Notes under the pieces: generated by a model | The model's input: the letters and a program-made list of their open reading frames with translations, nothing else | The model's database searches: none | Told to the model about the DNA's origin: nothing | Shown here: positions 25,719 to 34,510 of the stretch, piece after piece | Position numbering within the stretch: the first letter of the stretch is position 1 | Layout: the number at the start of each line of letters is the position of its first letter | From: Candidatus Krumholzibacteriota bacterium | Lineage (GTDB): Bacteria; Krumholzibacteriota; Krumholzibacteriia; JAJRXK01 | DNA: 41,794 bases | NCBI GenBank assembly: GCA_029262065.1 | Contig: JAJDAC010000010.1 | Location: 1-41,794, forward strand | Direction of reading: 5' to 3' | Program-made: the position numbers and the translations under genes

Positions 25719-28700
25719 TCATTTCACCAGGGCCATCCTTCTTGTCTGCTCAAATGACTCACTCTTGAGTCGGTAGTAGTACACACCGGTGGAAACCCGG
25801 TGGCCTCCCTGATCCGTACCGTTCCAAACGAAACTGTGACGCCCGGCCGGCAAGCGGCCATCGACCAGCGAAGTGACCAGGCGGCCCGCCACGTCATAGA
25901 TACGCAGGCTCGCGGGCGCGTCATGTTCCAACGTGAACGAGATCGTCGTCCTCGGATTGAACGGATTGGGCCGGTTCTGCTCCAACGCGTAGCTCGTTCG
26001 CGAGGGCGTCGGCGCGCCGGTCGCAATGAGTTCCAGGATCTCGATACCCTTGATCGCGGGATTCTGCGTGTTGTGCCCGAAGTCGATCACCAGGTCAGCA
26101 TCGGCCACGTTCACGACGAACGAGCGCATCATGCCCGCGGCGCCGCCCACTTCGGCAAACACATCGAAGTCATCAAGCACCAAGGCACCTTCGATCGTTA
26201 CATCGAAAAGACGCAGGCCCGCACCTTGGGTGCCCGTGAAGATGTCGGCAAAGTACAACCGCACCTCGAACGTACCCGAGGTGGTGGGCGCGATCGGGAA
26301 AGTGTATTGCATGTCCGGAACCGGCGCGGTGTCGTATCGCTCGGTGCGGAACAGATCCACGGGTGCCGTCAACGGAAGCGACGAGTCGCTCATGTCGATG
26401 GTATTTCCCGTCGACTGCGCGTCTGCTGTCGTAAAGACCGTATTGCTCCCCGCCGTGAGATATGTCGACGGGGCCGCAACGGAGTCTTCACTCCAATTGG
26501 GGCCAGCGTCGATGGCGAGTACCTCAGGACCACCGGTATTCACACGATACAGCCAGAGCGGGTCGGCTCCTCCAATCGCTTCGCCCGCCAACGCGATTGA
26601 CGTGGGCGAACCCAGTCCGTTGTGCGAAACGTTCACGGTGGCTTGCTTTACGCCGTTGAACAGAGCATTGAACGAGACGTTCAGGACAAGCTGCTCGCCC
26701 GCGCCCAGCACCACCGGACCGGAAAAATCGGCAGCGAACTCGGTGGCGTTGGGACCGACCATCGTCACCGCGTCCACCGTGATTTCGTCGCTGCCCGGCA
26801 ACCCCTGATGAGTCAGAACGACTACCTGGGACGGTGAACCGCCGACCGGGACCTGCCCAAACATCAGCGAATCAGGCACTGCGCCCAATTGGGGTTGCGG
26901 ATGCGCAACCGGTGAAACGTCGATGATTTCGATTCCCTTGATTGCCGGGTTCGATGCCACGTGCACGAAATCGATATCCAGATTGTTGTCGGTGGGCGTC
27001 ACCAGGAATGACGTCATGATTCCCGTATCCGCACCGGCATTGGAAAACACGTCGTAGTCCTGCAACACAATGCCCTGCTCTATGAACACGCTGAACAACC
27101 GACCCGAAGGCGTTTGTGCCAAAGGAAGAATCTCGGCGAAGTACAGGCGCACTTCGTATTCTTCATTGGCCACCACGGGAAAGTCCCAGCGCAACTCTTC
27201 GGCCGTCAACAATTCGTCGAAGCGCTCGGTGATGAAGAGATCGGCGGGCACGCTGGCCGGGACCGATGGATCGAGCGTGATGGGGACGTTCTTGGTAAAG
27301 ACCGTGTTGTTGGTCTCGACCCAGTTCACATAGGAAGACGGATTGGCTCGACTGTCTTCGCCCCAGTCGGGCGCGCTCGCGTCGGCCGCAACCAGCTGCG
27401 GACCACCCGCGTTGATGCGATACAGGGACACCGGAGGCAGCGGGGGCACGTACTGGGCCACTACGGTTGGCGAAACGAATCCGTCACCGCCGGGCCCAAC
27501 CAATGTGGCACGAAGATGATTGATGCCGCCGACCGGGTCGGAGTTGGTCAAGACCACCGGAACGTCAGCCGTCCCCGTACCATCGAGCACGATTCCGGTG
27601 ATGGTCTCCACTCCAATGGCCGCGTTCGCTTCGAACGGGTCAATTCCGACGCCCCCACCCAACGGCTCGAAAAGGCCGGCTTCCACCCGCAACAACTTCG
27701 CGGTTGCTCCGGGAGGTCCCGTAATCCGAGCGGTCTGATTTTCCACGCCAACCTGGACCGGCGCGATCACGTTCAAGAGTTCCAGCCCAGGCGCCGTGAG
27801 CGCGGCGTTGTCCAAGGTAGCGAAACTTCCGCCGTCCGTCCCATCTCCGAAGAGTTGGCCAGTTACGATGGAGCTGTCGTCGAAGTTCAAGGTGATGGTG
27901 GCTCCCACCAACTCGAGACCAGAAACCCCACCAGCTCCATTCGGCCCGGGCGACACTTCGCCCTCGATACTCGTAGGGTCAACGTCGATCGAAAAGTCGG
28001 CAAACTCGCCGGCTCCGAAGTCACCGAAGTTGATCTGCAGCTGCTGAAAACCACCGTTCCCAAACGGCTGGCTCAACGAATGCGTAACCGCGCCAATTCC
28101 CGGCGAGCTCGCATCGAGCGTGAAGTCCTTGGCCAGGTCATCACCGGCGGTACCGCTGGGATCGAACACCATGTCGGGTAGCAAAGCCGTACTGAGGTCT
28201 ATGACCATGGACGTAAGGTTCACCGCCGGAACCGCGGGCGAGGTGTTGATCACCTGAATCGCGCTGGTTCCCGACACAGACGCGCCAACTGCTCCGGCGG
28301 CGGTTACCGCCACCGTCGCACTGTTGTTCGACGGCACGAAGCCTGTCTCCAGGAAGTCCCAGGTTGCGCCGAACGGCGTTCCCGAGCCAAAAGACGTGGA
28401 AATGAGCCCCAAGGCCAGGCCCTGGTTGTCGGCCGGATTCAGCCAGGCGCTCGGTATGGAAATGGGGCTTCCGAGGTCAATGATGGTCGCACCCGAATTC
28501 GTCGAAACCTGCGGTTGCACCGTGCTGCTGGCCGGGTCCACGACGAAGTACAACTCCACCGCACTCGAGCCCAACAGATCGCCGGTGACTCCGGTACCGT
28601 AGGTGGTCCCCGAAGACGCTCCTCCGTCTTCCAGCAAGACCTGGATACCGCTGGCCCCGCCATTGGCATTCAGGACGATCTTCAGATAGTTGTCCTGGTC

Positions 28701-31646
28701 ACCAGTACCAAGGTACAAGCCGTACGACTGGAAATCGATTGGCGTGGTCGGACTACCGCCAACCTGGAAAAATGGCGGCTCCAGCTGCGTATGCACGAAG
28801 AACGCCGGCGTCGACGTGTCGACATCGATGCCCAATTGGAACGCGTATTCCTGGGTGTTCGTGGCGTTGATGGCATCACCCGAGGGTACCAGTTCAACCG
28901 TGAAAAGACCGGACGCGCCACCGGCCGCCAGGTTCGTCTCGTCGTACTGGGTAAGATAGTCGGCGCCATTGTTCATGAGCCCCGTGAAGCCCATGCCGAA
29001 GAATCCTGTCCCCGGGTCCTGATTGAAGAAGCTGTAGTTGAAAGGCACCGCGGTGGTGGTTCCGTTGTCGGGGTCCCATGCGAACATATCGTTCACATCG
29101 AGAATCCCGTCGTTGTCGTCATCGTCGTCGATGAGATCGGAAGTGAAATCCAGATCGTTGTCGCTAGGCTGACTGCCACCGCTACAGGGATCGGTGCCGT
29201 TGGCGATTTCATCGGCGTTGTCGTAGCCGTCGTTGTCTTCGTCGAGGAACGGATCGTCGGCACCCGTACAGGTCGTGCCCAGGTCGATGGGCTCGAACAC
29301 GGTGATGTTGTTTGACCCGTAGGTAGCCACCCAAACCGTGCCGGGAAACACGTCGCCGTCACCCTGCGCGGTCACATCTAGCGGCTGGGTTCCGAAACCA
29401 CTGAACTGGATCTCCTGCTCCAGTACGGTGTCACCGGCACCGTTCAGCGCGAAACGATAGACATTGTTGTTGAAGGCGGCCGCCAGAAGATGACCCTGGA
29501 TCTGGCCGCCAAAATTGGATGCCGTGTACTCGGTGATTCCGTTCGTCGAGGCGGAGATGACGGCCAGGGCCCCGTCCTCGGTGGGCGGCACCAGAAAGTC
29601 GCCCTCGATCGGATTGGCCGCGGCGAAAGGCACCGGCGGAACAGGAAAGTCCAGCGCCCAGTCGTAGGTGTTGATGAGCGTCCAGGTGCCGCCGATCTTC
29701 TCGTACTCGTAGAGGTCGGAGAATTCGGGGTTGGCGCGCGTGGGGTTGGGATGCCCGCCGTAGTAACCGGGACCGCTGATGAAGTGCAGCTGGTCGCCGT
29801 AGCCAGTGCTGCCGTTCTCGTTGGTCGCGTTGTTCACGTTGGCGGTTCCCTCGTTGATGGGAAGTCCGCCCCAACCCGAGTTGGGACCGTTGTCGAATGT
29901 GTAGAGCCGCCCGTTCTGCGTTCGCACCACGTCGTAGGCGTTGCGGAAACCCGGCGAATAGACCTGAACAGGACCGGTGAGATCCCAGATGGCCTGGTTC
30001 AACCCGTTGTTGCCACCGAACGGATCGCCCGGATCGGGTTGGCCAGGGGTGCCTCGCGTGGGGTCGTCCAACGTGGGTAGGTCGTAGACGTAGTCGTTTC
30101 CGTTGCCGTCGGTAAGAATTGGCATGGCTTCGAGCATCGTCAGATCCACCGACAACAACGCCGCCGACAGCGCAAACTCGGGAGTCTGCGAAAAGTTGTT
30201 ACCCGGCGCGCCCTTGTTGGTATGCCCGCCTTGAATCAGGAACAGCGTGTTCGTGTTGGGGTCGTGGTCCATGCCATTGCTGGCGTGGTTCTCTTCCGAC
30301 CGCGGCAAACCGCGAACCAATTGGACGTGGTCCCAGCTTGCACCGTTCCACGTGAGCCGGGAGATGATCCCACTATTGGTGTCCAGCCCCAGATCGTTGT
30401 CCACCGAGATGCGTGGGTCCGATGACGAGACATAGAGAACGGGATTCGCGGCCGTGCCCAATACCATGAGGCCCGTCACCTGCCGGTTGGCTTGAAAGCT
30501 ATCGGCTCCGTCATCGTCGTGATTGGGAATGTTCTGCACCAGATCAATGTACTCGGATCCGATGACCACGTAGGACACCGACCCCGAGTCCTGTCGATCC
30601 ACGGTATACACCAGGATCCCACCGTTCTGCTGCGAAACGTAGAGACGTCCGTCGGGCCCAAACTGCAACGACGTGGGATTGTTGAGGCTTTCGCCCTGCA
30701 GGTTGTACTGGTCGAAAGAAACGGGAGCCGCTCCGGGGTCGTACGCATCGCCAGACACACCAATGACCACGGGAGAATTGCTTCCGTCGTGGGTAATGGT
30801 GATGGTTTCGGCCACCAACCCCGCTGAGAGCGGGTTGAAGGTCACGTCGAAGTCCACCGAGCCGCCTGGCGCAATGGCGGGAGTACCAAGCGTGTGAGAA
30901 AAGTCGCCGGTGGCGACCACACCGGTGATGTTGACCGTCTGGTCGCCGGGCTCACCCAGGTTGCTCAGGGTGATGGTCTGGGGCGCGGAACTGGTAAACG
31001 CTTCGATCAAGCCAAACGACAAACCACCCGGCGAAGGCGACAGGAAGCCGTTCGTATCCACGGTCAGAATCTCGATTGCGTTGACCAGCGGATTTTCGAT
31101 GTTGTGCAAGAACGTGATGTCGAGGTTCGCATCGCTGGCCACGACGATCGACTGCATGAACCCAACCTGGTGACCAAATTGACCGGATAGGTCGAGGTCG
31201 GTCAGGACCGTGTTGCCCTCGATGGAAACGCTGAATACGCGGGCACCTCCCGAACTGGTTCCGCTGTACCCGTTCTTGAAATAGAGGCGCACTTCGTAGT
31301 TTGCCGACGCCGCCACGGGAAAGGTCCACTGCATCTCGGGCGATCCCGAAGGATCCCAGCGCTCGCTATCGAAGATCTCAGGCGGCGTGCTCGCCGGCAC
31401 GGTGGGATCGATGGACCCGCCCGTGAAGCCGGCGCCCGTACTGCCGCTGTTGCGATACGGTGACGGCGACGCGTCGGTGTCGACTTCCCAATCGATCCCG
31501 GCGTCGATAGCGGTGACTGCGGCGCCGCCAGCGTTCACACGAAACAATACGCTCTGGGCTGCGGCGGGAAGCGGAAGGATCAGAATCGAGAGAAGAACCA
31601 GGCCGACGGCAGTGAGGCCGCCAAGGTGACGGGATAGCGAGCGCAT
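25719..31646 (-). CDS. Giant secreted malectin / sugar-dehydrogenase propeller surface protein, paralogue (1975 aa)
   Basis: The ATG at 31646 is chosen; a TTG three bases upstream is closer to the AGGGGA site and cannot be excluded. The protein has a signal peptide, malectin 1, an Ig-like domain, a GSDH-like propeller, calcium-binding Asp-rich repeats (DEDNDGYDNADEIANGTDPC) and a lectin-like domain. Malectin 2 (about 1402-1582), an Ig-like domain (about 1589-1692), malectin 3 (about 1695-1872) and a PNPFNPRTTI-type sorting domain ending in MALVK follow. It matches the 2275-aa protein nearly throughout but lacks one module of about 300 residues after malectin 2. The stop TGA (25721-25719) is formed at the IS junction; the paralogue uses TAG at the same place. 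Coding capacity appears intact. Confidence 0.88.
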   Translation of the reverse strand: MRSLSRHLGGLTAVGLVLLSILILPLPAAAQSVLFRVNAGGAAVTAIDAGIDWEVDTDASPSPYRNSGSTGAGFTGGSIDPTVPASTPPEIFDSERWDPSGSPEMQWTFPVAASANYEVRLYFKNGYSGTSSGGARVFSVSIEGNTVLTDLDLSGQFGHQVGFMQSIVVASDANLDITFLHNIENPLVNAIEILTVDTNGFLSPSPGGLSFGLIEAFTSSAPQTITLSNLGEPGDQTVNITGVVATGDFSHTLGTPAIAPGGSVDFDVTFNPLSAGLVAETITITHDGSNSPVVIGVSGDAYDPGAAPVSFDQYNLQGESLNNPTSLQFGPDGRLYVSQQNGGILVYTVDRQDSGSVSYVVIGSEYIDLVQNIPNHDDDGADSFQANRQVTGLMVLGTAANPVLYVSSSDPRISVDNDLGLDTNSGIISRLTWNGASWDHVQLVRGLPRSEENHASNGMDHDPNTNTLFLIQGGHTNKGAPGNNFSQTPEFALSAALLSVDLTMLEAMPILTDGNGNDYVYDLPTLDDPTRGTPGQPDPGDPFGGNNGLNQAIWDLTGPVQVYSPGFRNAYDVVRTQNGRLYTFDNGPNSGWGGLPINEGTANVNNATNENGSTGYGDQLHFISGPGYYGGHPNPTRANPEFSDLYEYEKIGGTWTLINTYDWALDFPVPPVPFAAANPIEGDFLVPPTEDGALAVISASTNGITEYTASNFGGQIQGHLLAAAFNNNVYRFALNGAGDTVLEQEIQFSGFGTQPLDVTAQGDGDVFPGTVWVATYGSNNITVFEPIDLGTTCTGADDPFLDEDNDGYDNADEIANGTDPCSGGSQPSDNDLDFTSDLIDDDDDNDGILDVNDMFAWDPDNGTTTAVPFNYSFFNQDPGTGFFGMGFTGLMNNGADYLTQYDETNLAAGGASGLFTVELVPSGDAINATNTQEYAFQLGIDVDTSTPAFFVHTQLEPPFFQVGGSPTTPIDFQSYGLYLGTGDQDNYLKIVLNANGGASGIQVLLEDGGASSGTTYGTGVTGDLLGSSAVELYFVVDPASSTVQPQVSTNSGATIIDLGSPISIPSAWLNPADNQGLALGLISTSFGSGTPFGATWDFLETGFVPSNNSATVAVTAAGAVGASVSGTSAIQVINTSPAVPAVNLTSMVIDLSTALLPDMVFDPSGTAGDDLAKDFTLDASSPGIGAVTHSLSQPFGNGGFQQLQINFGDFGAGEFADFSIDVDPTSIEGEVSPGPNGAGGVSGLELVGATITLNFDDSSIVTGQLFGDGTDGGSFATLDNAALTAPGLELLNVIAPVQVGVENQTARITGPPGATAKLLRVEAGLFEPLGGGVGIDPFEANAAIGVETITGIVLDGTGTADVPVVLTNSDPVGGINHLRATLVGPGGDGFVSPTVVAQYVPPLPPVSLYRINAGGPQLVAADASAPDWGEDSRANPSSYVNWVETNNTVFTKNVPITLDPSVPASVPADLFITERFDELLTAEELRWDFPVVANEEYEVRLYFAEILPLAQTPSGRLFSVFIEQGIVLQDYDVFSNAGADTGIMTSFLVTPTDNNLDIDFVHVASNPAIKGIEIIDVSPVAHPQPQLGAVPDSLMFGQVPVGGSPSQVVVLTHQGLPGSDEITVDAVTMVGPNATEFAADFSGPVVLGAGEQLVLNVSFNALFNGVKQATVNVSHNGLGSPTSIALAGEAIGGADPLWLYRVNTGGPEVLAIDAGPNWSEDSVAAPSTYLTAGSNTVFTTADAQSTGNTIDMSDSSLPLTAPVDLFRTERYDTAPVPDMQYTFPIAPTTSGTFEVRLYFADIFTGTQGAGLRLFDVTIEGALVLDDFDVFAEVGGAAGMMRSFVVNVADADLVIDFGHNTQNPAIKGIEILELIATGAPTPSRTSYALEQNRPNPFNPRTTISFTLEHDAPASLRIYDVAGRLVTSLVDGRLPAGRHSFVWNGTDQGGHRVSTGVYYYRLKSESFEQTRRMALVK

Positions 31647-31713
31647 CAAGATGTGTTCCCCTGGATGGTGTCGGATAGGCAGTCAGGAGGGCCGACCAGG
31701 CGGCTTTCCGTGA

Positions 31714-31719
31714 ATTATA
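31714..31719 (-). promoter_or_regulatory. Consensus -10 box of the 1975-aa giant gene
   Basis: The minus strand reads TATAAT (31719-31714), a perfect -10 hexamer 67 bases before the ATG, embedded in GTGA(N6)TCAC, a short inverted repeat that may be an operator. No good -35 at 17 bases is seen; TTGAAC lies 25 bases upstream. The rest of 31650-31843 holds nothing else recognised. Confidence 0.5.
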
Positions 31720-31843
31720 TCACGTCGCCCGCGGCCCAGGATCGGTTCAATAGGCCCAACTGGCGTGGACCTTCTCCATTCTTTCTCGTTCTGACCCGTC
31801 GTACCCCGATCGCCGCGGTCGACCACACAAAATCACACCATGG

Positions 31844-33097
31844 TCAGGCCAAGGTGGCCTCGGATTCTGCCGGTCCACGGGTTGCGCCCAGGGCGCGGCC
31901 CAGGCTGACGGCCACTGCCAGCCCCACCGCGAAAATCACGGCGGCCAGCGCGAACACCATGGGACCCATGATCTCGAACAGCGCGCCGCCGGAAATCAGG
32001 CCCACGATGGACGCCAGCGCCCCCCCGCTCGAGGCGTACCCATGCACGGTTCCCTGATCGTCGGGGCCCGCTGCCTTGGACAGCAAGGCCAACAACGACG
32101 GCCACATGATGCCGTTGCCCAACGCCATTCCTGCCGCTGCGGTCAGCAGTCCCCCCAACGAATCGCTGCCGAACAACCAGAACGAGGCGGCCAGAATGAC
32201 CAACCCGGAGAGTACCAGCGTTCGTGCTTGGAAGCGGCGACTCACCCAGGTAAGTACCGGCCCCTGCACCAACACCATCATCAGGCTCAGTGCGGCGAAG
32301 AACAGTCCCACGTTTCGAGCCGACCAACCCAGGCCGCGCACCGCATGCATGGGAAAGGCCGCGTAGAAGAAGTGGAACGCCAACATGACCACGAAGTGCG
32401 TGACGAGAAGGCGGGCCACGCACGGTATGCACGCAACCTGGCGCAATCCCAACTTCCCCGCTTGCGACATTTCAGTTGGTTTCGGTCGCGATTCCGGCAG
32501 AGAGGAATAGATGACCACCAGCGATGTGGCCGATACGGCGATCGCAGCCAACACCGGCAGTCGATGGCCCAAGACCGTACTTCCCAACAAGCCAGCCAGC
32601 GCGGGTCCAACTACGAACCCCAGGTTGGCTGATAAGGCCATCCGACCAAAGTTGGCGTTGCGATTCTCTTCGGTACTGATATCGGCGAGATAGGCATTGG
32701 CTACCGCGACATTACCTCCGGTGAGGCCATCAAGGGATCGCGCCAAGAAGAGGACCAGGAGCGGCAATGTGAGCGTAAACGTGCCCAGAGCTCCGCCCGA
32801 AACGTCGAGGAGCCTATCGGTGGGTAGCAGGAACGCGATGAAGAAAACACACCAGGAAAGAAGGGTGCCCCCGTGTGACAACAACAGCACCCGACGGCGA
32901 CCGAACCGATCGGACCATCGGCCCAGAATCGGCGCACCGAGCAACTGGAAGGCCGAATAGCTGGCGCTGATCACGCCATAGATGAGCGCGTTTCCGCCCC
33001 AGTCATCGACGAGAAAAACCAGGAACGGCAAGACGATCGACAGGCCGAGGCTGCCGACGAAGTTTACGAGCAGGATTGGCATGAGCCGCACGTTCAT
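31844..33097 (-). CDS. MFS drug/metabolite exporter (DHA1, TetA-like)
   Basis: The 417-aa protein has about 12 membrane spans and the MFS motif A GRWSDRFGRRRVLL after the second span. A motif-C-like GFVVGPALAGLLG lies in span 5, and a second half (LTWVSRRFQARTLVL) follows the same pattern. Motif C marks antiporter-type exporters such as tetracycline/H+ transporters. The substrate cannot be named. The start at 33097 gives the normal family N-terminus (MNVRLMPILLVNFVGSLG). It is divergent from a small secreted protein gene across about 96 bases. Confidence 0.9.
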   Translation of the reverse strand: MNVRLMPILLVNFVGSLGLSIVLPFLVFLVDDWGGNALIYGVISASYSAFQLLGAPILGRWSDRFGRRRVLLLSHGGTLLSWCVFFIAFLLPTDRLLDVSGGALGTFTLTLPLLVLFLARSLDGLTGGNVAVANAYLADISTEENRNANFGRMALSANLGFVVGPALAGLLGSTVLGHRLPVLAAIAVSATSLVVIYSSLPESRPKPTEMSQAGKLGLRQVACIPCVARLLVTHFVVMLAFHFFYAAFPMHAVRGLGWSARNVGLFFAALSLMMVLVQGPVLTWVSRRFQARTLVLSGLVILAASFWLFGSDSLGGLLTAAAGMALGNGIMWPSLLALLSKAAGPDDQGTVHGYASSGGALASIVGLISGGALFEIMGPMVFALAAVIFAVGLAVAVSLGRALGATRGPAESEATLA

Positions 33098-33193
33098 GAC
33101 GCGGGAGTGTATAGCAATGGCACGCCACGCGATATCTTGGGGCGCGCTAGGAGCTGGTTGCCAGTGCGCCGCAACCGAGGGTACCCTGGGGCC

Positions 33194-33814
33194 ATGAACA
33201 TCAACAAGATTGCTCCACTCGTCATTCTGACCGTCGGCCTTGGCACCGCCCTGACACCAGCCTATTCCCAGGAGGACGCCATTGGCGTCACCATGCCCAT
33301 CCCCGAGGGTTGGCGTACCGAAACGATTCCGTTTCCGCTGTCGTTTGCTCCCGACCTTCCGTATGTGGGTGTCGAGGAACTACGATTCTCGCCGGGAATG
33401 TTCGATGCCGAGAGCGAGCAATTCTGGACCTACGCGTTCGTCTGGTGGGTAAACGCCAACGGTCCACACGACGTAGAGTCCCTTGCGAAGTACCTCGAGA
33501 ACTACTTCCAGGGACTCGCCGTCTCCGTCGCGGAATCCAAGGAGTTCGAGGTTGGCAAAGCCGACTTCACGTCCGCGCTTGAGGCCAACGACGACGGATC
33601 CTTTCAAGGACACGCCAACACATTCGACGCCTTCGTCACCGGGGAGTCAGTACGTCTGAACATTCACGGCCGTGCGTGGACGTGTCCGGACACCGAACGT
33701 ATGATCGTGTTCTTCGCCCTGTCGCCGCAGGCCCCAGACCACGCCGTTTGGAACGATCTGACGGCGATCCGCGAAGGAATCGAGTGCCCCGCGACGAAAA
33801 GCACGGCGGAATAG
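33194..33814 (+). CDS. Secreted protein of unknown function
   Basis: The ATG at 33194 is preferred because the product then begins with a signal peptide (MNINKIAPLVILTVGLGTALTPAYSQ); the frame is open upstream to 33107 without signal-peptide support. The 206-aa mature part has a PEGW-type start (IPEGWRTETIPFP) and alternating beta/helix composition, with no cysteine pair or catalytic motif recognised. It ends near a putative outer-membrane protein gene 94 bases downstream on the same strand. I do not recognise the family; a periplasmic role is all that can be inferred. Confidence 0.75.
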   Translation: MNINKIAPLVILTVGLGTALTPAYSQEDAIGVTMPIPEGWRTETIPFPLSFAPDLPYVGVEELRFSPGMFDAESEQFWTYAFVWWVNANGPHDVESLAKYLENYFQGLAVSVAESKEFEVGKADFTSALEANDDGSFQGHANTFDAFVTGESVRLNIHGRAWTCPDTERMIVFFALSPQAPDHAVWNDLTAIREGIECPATKSTAE

Positions 33815-33908
33815 TCGAAAAAACTGCGATCTGCGTGATCGAAGTCTGCGCCTTCCTGTCTCAGGACCAGAACCCTCGCGTTCGGTAACCGACGGAAGGA
33901 AACAAGCG

Positions 33909-34496
33909 ATGTACGCCAGAGCACTGATTTCACTGGTTTTGCTGTCCACATTGGCCGCGCATGCCAACGCCGCGCCCGGACCAGGCCTGCGCCTGGGGCT
34001 GGGCACCGATATTTCCGGAGGACTGGCCTACGGCGCAGCCCTGACCTATACGCGGCCGATGGGCGTCAACGCGTGGGAATTCGGATTCTCGCTGTTCGGC
34101 GGCTCCTTCGAGGAGGACACCACCGAGGGCGTGAACACCTACCACGAAACCACCGATGTGGGGTTGTTCGCGGTCATGGCCAACCACATGTTTCAGTACG
34201 GCGATGGTGCCGGCACCACCTACCTCATGCTGGGTGCGGGAGCCGGGGCATTCTCGGTGGATTGGACCGAAGAGAGTCCGACCGATCCCTCGCTGGGTAC
34301 ACCCTTCGGGAACGGAAGCAGCCAGTCCGAAGACGGGTCATCGGGCGGAACGATCCTGAACCTGGGAGTGGGCCGGCGTTTCTCGAACCAACTGGACGTG
34401 CGCCTGGAAGCGCCCATCTTCTTCATCTTCTCAGCCCCGGGCGAAGCCACGTCGGTAGTTCCCACCCTGTCACTCACGGGCGGTGTGCGCTTCTGA
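33909..34496 (+). CDS. Probable small outer-membrane beta-barrel protein
   Basis: The 195-aa product has GGAAGGAAACAAGCG before the ATG, a signal peptide (about 1-21) and a run of amphipathic beta segments rich in Gly and aromatic residues. It ends in SLTGGVRF, with the terminal Phe typical of barrel insertion by BAM. The size fits an 8-stranded barrel. A flexible acidic, Ser/Gly-rich loop lies near 125-150. No specific function is recognised. The gene converges on the radical SAM gene with a 14-base gap. Confidence 0.75.
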   Translation: MYARALISLVLLSTLAAHANAAPGPGLRLGLGTDISGGLAYGAALTYTRPMGVNAWEFGFSLFGGSFEEDTTEGVNTYHETTDVGLFAVMANHMFQYGDGAGTTYLMLGAGAGAFSVDWTEESPTDPSLGTPFGNGSSQSEDGSSGGTILNLGVGRRFSNQLDVRLEAPIFFIFSAPGEATSVVPTLSLTGGVRF

Positions 34497-34510
34497 GCTC
34501 AAGGCGCAGC

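Larger units (their letters stand above)
24278..25720 (+). mobile_element. IS110 family, IS1111-like insertion sequence (complete)
   Basis: The element is about 1443 bp with one transposase gene, a 111-bp left leader and a long right non-coding end. Subterminal inverted repeats of 14 bp, TATGGAACGGCTGG (24284-24297) and its complement (25705-25718), lie 5-6 bp from the left end and 2-3 bp from the right end, a hallmark of the IS1111 subgroup. The ends are placed by comparison with the paralogous uninterrupted site at 16259-16275 (ggggggctatttcacc); the shared A leaves a one-base ambiguity. No target duplication is seen, as expected for the family. It sits at the stop codon of the upstream giant gene. 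Confidence 0.9.

Noticed and set aside
27114-28181. 355-aa plus-strand frame within the 1975-aa gene
   Set aside because: It is antisense to conserved repeat modules that are also present in the paralogue; no start signal.
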